A stretch of 10,320 bases of DNA from OMOG01 sp041485845 (lineage in GTDB: Bacteria; Acidobacteriota; Terriglobia; Bryobacterales; Bryobacteraceae): assembly GCA_041485845.1 (NCBI GenBank), contig JBGPKH010000302.1, forward strand, positions 1 through 10,320, given 5' to 3'. Positions 1 to 6,529 of the stretch are shown here, piece by piece (the first letter of the stretch is position 1; each line of letters starts with the position of its first letter). The notes under the pieces were generated by a model. The model was not told the DNA's origin. It did not search any database and saw only the letters and a list, made by a program, of their open reading frames with translations. A program made the position numbers and the translations under genes.

Positions 1-671
1 CCCATGCACGACCCCGCGCCGCCCACATACAGCAGCGAGCGATCGGCCAGCATCATGTCCGAGAGCGACTTGTCGTTGATGAACTTGGCGGGCGTTTCCG
101 GCATGCTCTTGTACATGTCGAACGCCGCCTTGTACCATTTCATGTTCTGGTCGTCCTTGCGGATCATGCGCAGCGCATTGTGATCGCCGCAGGCATCCAC
201 GCATTCGGCGCACCCTTTGCACTTCGTGGGGTCGATGAAGATCCCGAACTTGCCGCCGCCGATGCCTTTCTTTTCGAGCACGTTGTAGTACTTGTTGGTG
301 ACGGCCCATTGCGCCGTCATCTCTTTGCGGAGCCCCTCGTCGGAGATGCCGGCGAGGCGCTCCTCCAGCGTGGCAGGCTCCGCCACCTTGCCCAGAATCG
401 CCGTGTCGGGACACTGGGTGACGCAATCCATGCAGCCCACGCAGTTGTTGGAGAGGAACTCCGGGATATCGGGGGCGATGTAGCTGAAGTCGCGCAGCGC
501 TCCGGTGCCCGCTGGAATGATGCTGCGCGCCGACTGGTCGTCGGCGGGCAATCCCCGCTCGGCGAGGCCGCTGTTGTATGCGCCGACCACGCGCTCGTTG
601 AAGTCGGCAATGTCCACCACGTTGGCCCGAATGTCTTCGAACCGTGTTTCGTACGGAATCGCCGGCGTCAT
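1..671 (-). CDS. 2-oxoacid:ferredoxin oxidoreductase, ferredoxin + TPP (beta) subunit, 3' end cut by window
   Basis: Second subunit of a pyruvate:ferredoxin oxidoreductase-type enzyme (2-oxoacid + CoA + oxidised ferredoxin to acyl-CoA + CO2 + reduced ferredoxin; cytoplasmic). About 223 residues are visible with no stop before the edge. Two four-cysteine [4Fe-4S] motifs are seen: C77/C80/C83/C87 followed by Pro, and C151/C154/C157/C161, where Gly replaces the usual Pro. Just before the edge, YVGGAGSCMG resembles the start of the TPP-binding domain VI of PFOR, where CxGCGE-like cysteines hold the proximal cluster. The stretch IPAGTGALRDFSY before the first cluster matches the lead-in to PFOR domain V. 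The ATG at 671-669 overlaps the upstream TGA (ATGA), and a GGAGG ribosome site lies at 679-683, 7 nt away, so translation is probably coupled. The substrate (pyruvate or another 2-oxoacid) cannot be decided from this fragment. Confidence 0.9.
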   Translation of the reverse strand, partial: MTPAIPYETRFEDIRANVVDIADFNERVVGAYNSGLAERGLPADDQSARSIIPAGTGALRDFSYIAPDIPEFLSNNCVGCMDCVTQCPDTAILGKVAEPATLEERLAGISDEGLRKEMTAQWAVTNKYYNVLEKKGIGGGKFGIFIDPTKCKGCAECVDACGDHNALRMIRKDDQNMKWYKAAFDMYKSMPETPAKFINDKSLSDMMLADRSLLYVGGAGSCM

Positions 672-2707
672 GAGTTGGCCTCCAGCACTCGCAGCGCGGC
701 ATTGGCCCGATCGGCCGCCGCGGTAGACAGCATCACTTCCCTGGGTATCTCGACGATCTCGTGGTAGCCCCGCCGCACCGCTTCCAGATTATCCTGCACC
801 ACGCGCTCGCCACGCTTCCCGAAGTATTTACGGAGGGACTTCTCCACGCCGCGGAATACCTCCTCTTCGCTCAGCGCCAGCTCCGTCTGGAAGGGCGTGA
901 TGCGCAGGAAGATTCCCAGCAGCACGATGCCCTGCATGCGCTGCTGCAAGTCGGCCCGCGACGAGACCTTCTGCGCGATGCCGACCGTGTCCAGGGCAAA
1001 CAGCCGCGCCTTCTTGTCGCACATCTCCTTGCGCGCCCACGCGGGAATCGATCTCCAGATCTCCGCGCAGTCCGATTTCTGGCTCTGCGTGAACACCATC
1101 CCGCCGGGCGACAACCCCATCAGCGGATTCTCCAGGTTGAACGCGTTCACATCGTTCAGAACCACGAACTCCACGTGCTCCAGCTCGGAATGCACGCGGA
1201 TGTGTTCTCTGGCGATGGTCAGATAGTAAGTAGTCGGCAGGCCCTTCTTCTCCGACCCGTACTTCGGGTAGGCCTGCACGTCCATGCCGAACACTTCGCC
1301 GCCGATGGTGGCGATCACCTTGTTGGTGGTGACCGACCCGTAGCCGCCTACAGAGTGCCCGCGCATCGAAAAGGACCCCGGCTTGCGCACATCCGGATCC
1401 ACCGTCACGGGCAGGGCCAGCGCATGCTTGATCCCCACCGTAAAATAGGTTCGCGGCTGAGGACTGCGCATGTTCTCCACGATGGCGATGAAGTCGCCGG
1501 CGCGCACGTCGCGGCTTCCCAGCCCCGCCGAGCCGCCCGTGAACCGCGGCATTCGGTTCACCAGCGGATATCCGGGCGTCCCGGACATGGCGTCGGCGAA
1601 CGCCGCCTTGATCTCGCAAAGCTGGGGGTTCGACTGCATCATCGGGATGTCCAGCCGCTCCAGCACGGCGATGGCTTTCACGTGCCGCAGCGCCCGCACC
1701 ACGTCTACCGATGGGAACGGCCGGAAGCACGTCAGGTGCAGAATCCCGACCTTGATTCCCAACTTCTCCCGCACGTAATCGACGGCCGCTTCCGCGGTCT
1801 CGATCATGCAGCCGGAGCCCACGATGGCGTAGTCGGCGTCCTCCAGGCGGTAAGTCATCACCGTGTCGTAGCGCCGCCCCGTCAAGTCGCCATATTCCCG
1901 CATCACGCGCTTCAGTATGGGCAGGACCTGGTCGTAGAAACGGCGCTGTGCGATCTTACCCTTCATGTAGCTATCCTGGTTTTGCACCACGCCGGACATG
2001 AGGGGAATCTGGGGGTCCATGAGGTTGCGGATGCGCACCGACGGATGCCCCGCGAACAGCTTCATCAGGTCGGGCTCGGGCAGGCGGACGTTCTCGATGG
2101 TGTGGGTGGTGAGAAAGCCGTCCTGCACGTTCAGGAACGGCGTCTCGGATTCCTCGGCCGCGCGCCGGGCGATCAGGGCAAAGTCGCCGGCCTCCTGGGC
2201 ATTGCGTGCGTAGAGGATACCCCATCCACAATCGGACACACCCACCACGTCGTCGTGGCCGGCGTGGACGTTGAGCGCCTGCGAAGTGAGCGCGCGGGCG
2301 CCGATGTGGAACACAATCGGCAGGCGTTTTCCGGAGATGGTGTACAGCACCTCCTTCATGAGGATCAGCCCCTGGCCCGAGGTGAAATTGGTGACGCGGC
2401 CGCCGGCGACGGCAAAGCCCTCGCACGAGGTGGCGGCGCTGTGTTCGGACTCCGGCTCGATGAAAGCCAACTCCTCTCCCCAGAGGTTGCGTTTGCCGTT
2501 CGCCACCTCCACCTGGTAGCCGCCGCCCATCGTGGTGGACGACGTGATCGGGTACGCGCAAGCGCCCTGCGTAATATGGGTTTCCACCCAAACGACCATG
2601 CCAGCGCCATCGGATGTCGTGGGAATTCCCGGAAACTGCGGTTTGACTTCGAGATCGTCGGTAGACGGGTATGTCTCTAACGGCGTCCTGGTGAGGACGG
2701 TGCTCAT
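668..2707 (-). CDS. 2-oxoacid:ferredoxin oxidoreductase, fused alpha-gamma subunit (PFOR domains I-III)
   Basis: 679 residues, corresponding to the first half of a one-chain PFOR (about 1170-1230 aa). Domain I (about 30-245) has AYPITSSTTM at 51-60, the counterpart of YPITPSS, with T55 and R138 (in HIGARALTS) at the positions of the Thr and Arg that bind the 2-oxoacid in Desulfovibrio PFOR. Domain II (about 250-400), where CoA binds in PFOR, contains the YAIVGSGC and HLTCFRPFP segments. The gamma domain (about 430-620) has SMRGHSVGGYGSVTTNK and a helical C-terminus. The ATG at 2707 is preceded by a very strong ribosome site, AGGAGGGG at 2711-2718. The gene leads an operon with the ferredoxin/TPP subunit, which begins within its stop codon. 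PFOR-like is secure as a family. Pyruvate as the substrate is likely but not proven, since 2-oxoglutarate or branched-chain 2-oxoacid enzymes share the fold. Confidence 0.93.
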   Translation of the reverse strand: MSTVLTRTPLETYPSTDDLEVKPQFPGIPTTSDGAGMVVWVETHITQGACAYPITSSTTMGGGYQVEVANGKRNLWGEELAFIEPESEHSAATSCEGFAVAGGRVTNFTSGQGLILMKEVLYTISGKRLPIVFHIGARALTSQALNVHAGHDDVVGVSDCGWGILYARNAQEAGDFALIARRAAEESETPFLNVQDGFLTTHTIENVRLPEPDLMKLFAGHPSVRIRNLMDPQIPLMSGVVQNQDSYMKGKIAQRRFYDQVLPILKRVMREYGDLTGRRYDTVMTYRLEDADYAIVGSGCMIETAEAAVDYVREKLGIKVGILHLTCFRPFPSVDVVRALRHVKAIAVLERLDIPMMQSNPQLCEIKAAFADAMSGTPGYPLVNRMPRFTGGSAGLGSRDVRAGDFIAIVENMRSPQPRTYFTVGIKHALALPVTVDPDVRKPGSFSMRGHSVGGYGSVTTNKVIATIGGEVFGMDVQAYPKYGSEKKGLPTTYYLTIAREHIRVHSELEHVEFVVLNDVNAFNLENPLMGLSPGGMVFTQSQKSDCAEIWRSIPAWARKEMCDKKARLFALDTVGIAQKVSSRADLQQRMQGIVLLGIFLRITPFQTELALSEEEVFRGVEKSLRKYFGKRGERVVQDNLEAVRRGYHEIVEIPREVMLSTAAADRANAALRVLEANS

Positions 2708-2727
2708 TTACCCCTCCTAGATTAGTA

Positions 2728-2740
2728 CCTCAGTATGAGG
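2728..2740. promoter_or_regulatory. Short inverted repeat with a possible -10 element for the minus-strand operon
   Basis: CCTCA-GTA-TGAGG is a perfect 5-bp inverted repeat with a 3-nt spacer, 10 bp beyond the AGGAGGGG ribosome site. On the minus strand it contains CATACT (2737-2732), a possible -10 box about 25 bp before the start codon. No good -35 box sits 16-18 bp upstream, so the promoter call is weak. The repeat could equally be chance. Confidence 0.25.
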
Positions 2741-2850
2741 CCCGGAGTTCGCCCCCCGGTCGGCCTCTAGCAGGTGACCCAAGGCACCCAGAGGGTTCAC
2801 TTCGGTTGGTTAAGAGCCTATCAGATTTCGACGCCAGAGTGAAGGGGGGT

Positions 2851-2934
2851 ATGTTGGCGATGTTGGCGACGTTGGCGGGGCGAGGCGGCGAGGCGAGGCG
2901 GGCGAGGCGATGGCGAGGCGGCGAGGCGGCAGCG
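2851..2934. repeat. GC-rich tandem repeat block
   Basis: Three head-to-tail copies of a 9-mer, ATGTTGGCG, ATGTTGGCG and ACGTTGGCG (2851-2877), run into an irregular array of GGCGAGGCG-like units to about 2934. The block follows GAAGGGGGGT. One strand is strongly G-rich. The period of 9 and its shorter sub-units suggest replication slippage. Its position in a divergent spacer and its simple composition look like a dispersed intergenic repeat rather than a gene. Confidence 0.8.
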
Positions 2935-2960
2935 GCTTCCGTTTGCCCGTTGACTTGGGA

Positions 2961-2966
2961 TATACT
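2961..2966 (+). promoter_or_regulatory. Candidate -10 box (TATACT) for the exported aldolase
   Basis: TATACT is a near-consensus sigma-70 -10 hexamer 46 bp before the ATG at 3013. The expected start of transcription is near 2973, giving a leader of about 40 nt that includes the GGGAGGG ribosome site. The -35 region at the right distance (about 2937-2943, TTCCGTT) is poor. The TTGACT at 2950-2955 is too close, with only 5 bp between, to pair with it. Confidence 0.4.
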
Positions 2967-3012
2967 ACCCCACACTATTAGAGCGAACATCCACTGCGGG
3001 AGGGCGTCCATT

Positions 3013-3936
3013 ATGAAAACGTCGACGATGACCGTTGGTATCGTGTTGGGTTTTGCGCTTGCCGGCATACCGGCGGCTGCTCAACAGCCGGCCCAGGGCC
3101 AGGGCGCCGCCAAGCCGAAGCTGTACAACACCGTCAAACAAAAGCTTCTGGAAGGCAAGCAGGTCTTCAGCTTCACGCAAACGAAGTTCGATATCGCCGG
3201 GTATTGCGAGGTGGCCAAGCACTACGACTATATCTGGTTCGAAATGCAGCACAGCACGCTGGAGTTCAAGGATATCGAGGCCATGATCGCGGCGTGCCCG
3301 AACGCCACCGCGACTCCCATGATCCGTCTGCCGGACGCCCAGGAATGGCACATCCAGCATGCCACCGATATCGGCGCGCTGGGCGTCGTCATTCCGACCG
3401 TCGACGATGTGGACAGAGCCAGGGAAGCGGCCAAGTGGGCGCGCTTTCCACCAGTGGCGCGTCGCAGCGCCGGGTCGGGGCAGGCGGCGCGGATCTGGGG
3501 CATCAACGGTATCAATTACCGCCAGACCTTTAACGACAACATGCTGGTGGTGATCATGATCGAGACGCCGACCGGCGTCGCCAATGCCTATGACATCGCG
3601 GCCGTGCCGGGTATCGACGTGGTCATCATCGGCAACAACGACCTGAGCTCGTTCTCGGGATTCCCCCAGAACGACGACCGCTACCAACAGATGGTCACGA
3701 AGATTCACGACGACACGCTGAGAGCCGGCAAGATCTTCGGCCAGGCGAACGCGACTTATGCCAAGGGCCATCCGTTGAGCAAGGACGCCAAGTTCTTCCA
3801 GAACGGTCCATCGAATGACGGTTGGGTTCCGCCGGCGGGCCGTGGAGGGCGCGGCACGAACCCGAACGCTCCGCCCGAGGGTGAGGAAGGGGGCGGCCGC
3901 GGCGGGCGCGGACGAGGCGGCCGGGGTCTACGGTAG
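3013..3936 (+). CDS. Exported HpcH/HpaI-family aldolase-like protein with Gly/Arg-rich tail
   Basis: 307 residues. Residues 1-23 form a signal peptide (Lys, hydrophobic core, AAA|QQ), so the protein is probably periplasmic, unusual for a family whose well-known members (HpaI, RhmA) are cytoplasmic class II aldolases of 2-oxo acids. The TIM-barrel core spans about 36-255. Family positions present are H80 (in FEMQHS), R105 (PMIR), and the metal ligands E184 (MIETP) and D210 (GNNDLS). E77 stands where HpaI has Asp. WARFPPVARRSAG (142-154) also fits the family. Residues 273-307 are low-complexity PPAGRGGRG...RGGRGRGGRG with an acidic patch. The start at 3013 is chosen because it begins the signal peptide and has GGGAGGG 8 nt upstream. 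The frame stays open to about 2806, but that extension is repeat-derived. The family is confident; the substrate and even aldolase activity are inferred. Confidence 0.88.
   Translation: MKTSTMTVGIVLGFALAGIPAAAQQPAQGQGAAKPKLYNTVKQKLLEGKQVFSFTQTKFDIAGYCEVAKHYDYIWFEMQHSTLEFKDIEAMIAACPNATATPMIRLPDAQEWHIQHATDIGALGVVIPTVDDVDRAREAAKWARFPPVARRSAGSGQAARIWGINGINYRQTFNDNMLVVIMIETPTGVANAYDIAAVPGIDVVIIGNNDLSSFSGFPQNDDRYQQMVTKIHDDTLRAGKIFGQANATYAKGHPLSKDAKFFQNGPSNDGWVPPAGRGGRGTNPNAPPEGEEGGGRGGRGRGGRGLR
3928..3936. other. 9-bp palindrome holding both convergent stop codons
   Basis: CTAC-G-GTAG is a perfect inverted repeat around a central G. It contains the TAG of the plus-strand aldolase (3934-3936) and, on the other strand, the TAG of the PQQ dehydrogenase (3930-3928). 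The two genes therefore overlap tail-to-tail by 9 bp, and there is no room for an intergenic terminator. Confidence 0.9.
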
Positions 3937-5949
3937 CGCCAGGGCGACCAATTCCGCGGGGACTCCCGGCGCACCGACAGCGACCACAATGAACTGCCGG
4001 TCATTTACCATGTAGGTCAGCGGAATGCCGGTGGCCATGGCGGGAAGCGCGATTTGATGAATGAGCTTGCCCGTCTTTTTATCCAGGATGCGGAACATGT
4101 TGCCGCCGCCGCCCGCGGTACCGGCGAACAGGTTGTTGCCTTCCGGCGCAAACAGCAGCGTCTTGGTCACCATCAGCAGAGCACGCGAAGGCCTGCCCGC
4201 GTTGCTCAGGTCGATGCCCTTCATCGCGGGGTGGTTCTTTACGTAATCCGGCGCATCGCCGTTGGCCGCCATCCAGAGACGATCTCCGGTATTCAGGTCG
4301 ATGGCGGTAATGCGGCCCCATGGCGGTTTGATCAAGGGCAATCCTTGCGGGCCGATGTTGGTTGGCTGCGCGGGCCGCGATTCGCCATCGTTAAACGCGG
4401 CTGCGGCCCCTGCCTGTCCAGGCGTTCCTCCCCTGCCTGCTCTGCCTCCTCCGCCGACATAGCCCATATCCGAACGCTTGGGGTCGGCCGGACCAACGGC
4501 TAGCGGATCCTGGTTCGTCACGGACGCTACGTATAGGAATCCCGTCTCCGGGTCGGCCGCGCCCCCCGGCCAGTTCGCGCCGCCGGTGTGTTGGGGCAGC
4601 AGCAGGGTGGCAATTTTTCCATTCGTATCGCGCACGATGGGCGGCGTAAAAAGAGGTCCCAACTGGTATTGCGACGCGATCTTGACGGCCTCCTCTTTGA
4701 GCGCCGGCGTGAAGTCGATCAGGTCATCCAGGCTGGTCCCCTGCCGGTCGAATGCGGCAGGTTTAGTCGGGAACGGCTGCGTGGGCGAGGTCTTCTCACC
4801 CGGGACGCCGGACCGCGGCACGGGCCGCTCCTCAATGGGCCAAACGGGTTTGCCGGTCACGCGGTCGAACACGTACGTGAAGGCCTGTTTGGTCACCTGC
4901 GCCACGGCCTTGATCTTCTTTCCGCCGACGTTGATGTCGATCAGGATCGGCGGCGCGGTGATATCCCAGTCCCAGATGTCGTGATGGACCAGTTGATAGT
5001 GCCAGATGCGCTTGCCGGTGCGCGCGTCCAGACACACCAGGCTATCGGAAAAGAGATTGTCGCCATGGCGGTTTCCTCCGTAGAAATCGCCGGTAGGCGC
5101 TTCCACCGGGATGTAGACGTAGCCCAGCTCCTCGTCGGCGCTCAAGGGCGCCCACGCGCCGGTATTGCCGGTGTATTTCCAGGAATCGTCCTGCCACGTT
5201 TCGTTGCCGAACTCGCCGGCCTGGGGGATCGTGCGGAAGGTCCAGAGTTTCCTGCCGGTGCGCACGTCAAAACCGCGAATATAGCCCGGCACGTTGTTCT
5301 TGGAAGCCGGCGCCGTGCCGGTCAGCAGCGCCGCGCCGACCACTACCGTATCCCGAACCACGATGGCCGGTGAACTGGCGCCGATCTGCCCGGGTTTCAC
5401 CACGGCGCGATCCAGCCCTTCGGTGAGGTCGATGAGGCCGTCCTTGCCGAAGCCGGGGAGGGGAACGCCATTCTTGGCATTCAGGGCGATCAACTGGAAT
5501 CCGGGCGAGATCGACAGAATGCGGTCGTCGCCCTTGCCATCGCTCCAATACGCCAACCCGCGGTTCACGGTTCGAGCCACGACGGCCCCGCGCGGTCCTT
5601 CGTCGAGACGGTACATCCAGAGCGTCTCACCCGTTGCCGCGTCTACCGCCAGCACATCGCGTCTGGCGCCCGCCGTGAAATAGAGGACACCCCCGGCCAT
5701 CAAAGGCGTCACTTCCCAATTGAAGTCAGGCCGTTTCCCGAAGTTCTGGGCTTTCCACTGCCACACGATTTTCAAGTCTTTGACGTTGGTGGCGTCGATC
5801 TGGCCGAGCGGTGAGTACTTGGTGGTTCCCGCGTCACCGCCGTAGAATCGCCATTCTCCGTTCTTCGCGCCCTGCTGCGCTCCTGCGGGGAGCGCCAGAG
5901 CGAGGACTGTCAGTACCAATGAAAGAGTGTGATGGCAGGCTGTCTTCAT
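3928..5949 (-). CDS. PQQ-dependent quinoprotein dehydrogenase (glucose/alcohol dehydrogenase-like), exported
   Basis: 673 residues with a signal peptide (1-24, AGA|QQ), so periplasmic. It resembles the eight-bladed propeller of quinoprotein dehydrogenases, with repeated blade motifs such as AVDAATGETLWMYR (101-114), GFDVRTGRKLWTFR (226-239), CLDARTGKRIWHY (306-318) and AIDLNTGDRLWM (549-560). The N-terminal block GEWRFYGGDAGTTKYSPLGQI (31-51) is typical of the membrane-type glucose dehydrogenase branch. HHDIWDWDITAPP (322-334) matches that branch's HHDLWDMD active-site segment, so the catalytic Asp is expected here. No cytochrome domain or N-terminal membrane anchor is fused; the upstream cytochrome c probably takes the electrons. 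Residues about 499-518 are an extra Gly/Arg/Ala-rich loop. The ATG overlaps the TGA of the cytochrome gene (ATGA), and no strong ribosome site is seen, so coupling is likely. The stop overlaps the convergent aldolase stop by 9 bp. The sugar or alcohol substrate cannot be told. Confidence 0.93.
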   Translation of the reverse strand: MKTACHHTLSLVLTVLALALPAGAQQGAKNGEWRFYGGDAGTTKYSPLGQIDATNVKDLKIVWQWKAQNFGKRPDFNWEVTPLMAGGVLYFTAGARRDVLAVDAATGETLWMYRLDEGPRGAVVARTVNRGLAYWSDGKGDDRILSISPGFQLIALNAKNGVPLPGFGKDGLIDLTEGLDRAVVKPGQIGASSPAIVVRDTVVVGAALLTGTAPASKNNVPGYIRGFDVRTGRKLWTFRTIPQAGEFGNETWQDDSWKYTGNTGAWAPLSADEELGYVYIPVEAPTGDFYGGNRHGDNLFSDSLVCLDARTGKRIWHYQLVHHDIWDWDITAPPILIDINVGGKKIKAVAQVTKQAFTYVFDRVTGKPVWPIEERPVPRSGVPGEKTSPTQPFPTKPAAFDRQGTSLDDLIDFTPALKEEAVKIASQYQLGPLFTPPIVRDTNGKIATLLLPQHTGGANWPGGAADPETGFLYVASVTNQDPLAVGPADPKRSDMGYVGGGGRAGRGGTPGQAGAAAAFNDGESRPAQPTNIGPQGLPLIKPPWGRITAIDLNTGDRLWMAANGDAPDYVKNHPAMKGIDLSNAGRPSRALLMVTKTLLFAPEGNNLFAGTAGGGGNMFRILDKKTGKLIHQIALPAMATGIPLTYMVNDRQFIVVAVGAPGVPAELVALALP

Positions 5950-6356
5950 CGCTTCATCTCGATCCGAATCTCGTTTAGCGCGGCAATTTCGCGATCGAGC
6001 TCCTTCTGCCCCGCTGGAAATTCATTCACGCCGAGTATATACGCCACGATGTCGGAATACTGGCGGCTGCTGAGGTTCCCCGGATCGTCCGAAGGCATGG
6101 TTTTGCGGATCGCTGCGAACAGATCCCCGGCCGTCTTCCCATTCCATTTCTGCAGGAATTCATCGCCCGCCAACGGGGGACCGGCTTCTCCGCCGCCGAG
6201 GTTTTCACCGTGACACTTCATGCATTCTTCGCGGTAGGCGGTTTGCCCGCGGGTCGCCTGCTCCCTGGTGTAGACACCATCCCACACCGACCGCGAGGCC
6301 GCGGCAAAGGAGCAGGATACCAAACAACATAAGATCGAAAGTTGCAGACGATGCAT
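5946..6356 (-). CDS. Monohaem c-type cytochrome, exported electron carrier
   Basis: 136 residues with a hydrophobic signal segment at about 4-20 (cleavage probably near AAA/S at 20-21). The haem motif is CMKCH at 45-49, and M87 in KTMPSDDPG is the likely sixth ligand, so this is a class I cytochrome c. SVWDGVYTREQATRGQTAY (23-41), GPPLAGDEFLQKW (59-71) and DIVAYILGVNEFPAGQKEL are typical of small cytochromes found beside Acidobacterial PQQ dehydrogenases. Two extra cysteines (C10, C11) and C15 lie in the signal segment; C10/C11 are not in a clear lipobox. It is the first gene of a two-gene operon, its TGA overlapping the dehydrogenase ATG. No Shine-Dalgarno precedes the ATG at 6356; the promoter at 6368-6396 would give a leader of only about 5 nt. 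Its probable role is to accept electrons from the quinoprotein and pass them to the respiratory chain. Confidence 0.92.
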   Translation of the reverse strand: MHRLQLSILCCLVSCSFAAASRSVWDGVYTREQATRGQTAYREECMKCHGENLGGGEAGPPLAGDEFLQKWNGKTAGDLFAAIRKTMPSDDPGNLSSRQYSDIVAYILGVNEFPAGQKELDREIAALNEIRIEMKR

Positions 6357-6367
6357 GGGGCAGAGGC

Positions 6368-6396
6368 AGCATACAGGAAAACGTTTACAGATTCAA
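6368..6396 (-). promoter_or_regulatory. Sigma-70 promoter for the cytochrome c / PQQ-dehydrogenase operon
   Basis: Read on the minus strand: TTGAAT (6396-6391), 17-bp spacer, TATGCT (6373-6368). Hexamers and spacing are close to consensus. Transcription would start near 6361, only about 5 nt before the ATG at 6356, which would explain the missing ribosome site. The promoter is an inference from sequence. Confidence 0.6.
6376..6389 (-). promoter_or_regulatory. LacI/GalR-type operator-like palindrome in the promoter spacer
   Basis: On the minus strand TGTAAACGTTTTCC, with a perfect AAACGTTT core (6379-6386), sits inside the -35/-10 spacer of the cytochrome promoter. The central CG and flanking A/T arms fit the general operator pattern of LacI/GalR-family repressors (for example the cre-type TGWAARCGYTWNCW, 13 of 14 positions). 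Binding there would block RNA polymerase. No regulator gene of that family is in the window, so the regulator is unknown. Confidence 0.4.
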
Positions 6397-6438
6397 GCCG
6401 CCACTGGGCTTGACTCTCCCCCCGACAGACGATGGGGC

Positions 6439-6468
6439 TTGACAATCTCCGCATTTCCCATCCATACT
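6439..6468 (+). promoter_or_regulatory. Sigma-70 promoter for the ADOP permease
   Basis: TTGACA (6439-6444), 18-bp spacer, CATACT (6463-6468). The -35 is a perfect consensus. Transcription would start near 6475, giving a leader of about 55 nt that ends with the AGGAG ribosome site at 6520-6524, 5 nt before the ATG. The preceding GGGCTTGAC also occurs at 6406-6414 (a direct repeat 29 bp apart), but no -10 follows that copy. Confidence 0.65.
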
Positions 6469-6470
6469 GG

Positions 6471-6491
6471 TCCCATCGAGAGACGATGGGA
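6471..6491. promoter_or_regulatory. Perfect 8-bp inverted repeat at the permease transcription start (possible operator)
   Basis: TCCCATCG-AGAGA-CGATGGGA is a perfect dyad just downstream of the -10 box. The same GATGGG core recurs at 6430-6437 (plus orientation), 6455-6462 (minus orientation, between the -35 and -10 boxes) and 6528-6536 (plus orientation, covering the start codon). The predicted transcript starts inside the left arm, so a DNA operator is more likely than an RNA hairpin, though neither is proven. Confidence 0.5.
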
Positions 6492-6529
6492 AGGCGGGTG
6501 CAGCGCTGCGGGCAGCGTCAGGAGAAACG

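Larger units (their letters stand above)
2708..3012. other. Divergent intergenic region between the 2-oxoacid oxidoreductase operon and the aldolase gene
   Basis: About 305 bp without a convincing gene. From left to right it holds the ribosome site of the minus-strand operon (2711-2718), a short inverted repeat (2728-2740), an unremarkable stretch, a G run (2844-2849), a GC-rich tandem-repeat block (2851-2934), a TATACT -10 candidate (2961-2966) and the GGGAGGG ribosome site of the aldolase (2998-3004). An open frame runs from about 2806 through the repeats into the aldolase. Its translation there is only repeat-derived Gly/Arg/Ala, so it is not treated as coding. Confidence 0.7.

Noticed and set aside
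761..2680. Long plus-strand open frame (639 codons) opposite the 2-oxoacid oxidoreductase gene
   Set aside because: Its product is His/Arg/Gln-rich with no recognisable domain, while the minus-strand frame is a clear PFOR protein. It is an antisense shadow of high-GC coding DNA.
2950..2966. TTGACT followed by TATACT as a complete promoter
   Set aside because: Only 5 bp separate the two hexamers, so they cannot form one sigma-70 promoter; only the -10 candidate is kept.
2806..3012. Upstream extension of the aldolase frame through the tandem repeats
   Set aside because: It would bury the signal peptide inside the protein, and its residues are repeat-derived. A strong ribosome site and signal peptide support the start at 3013.
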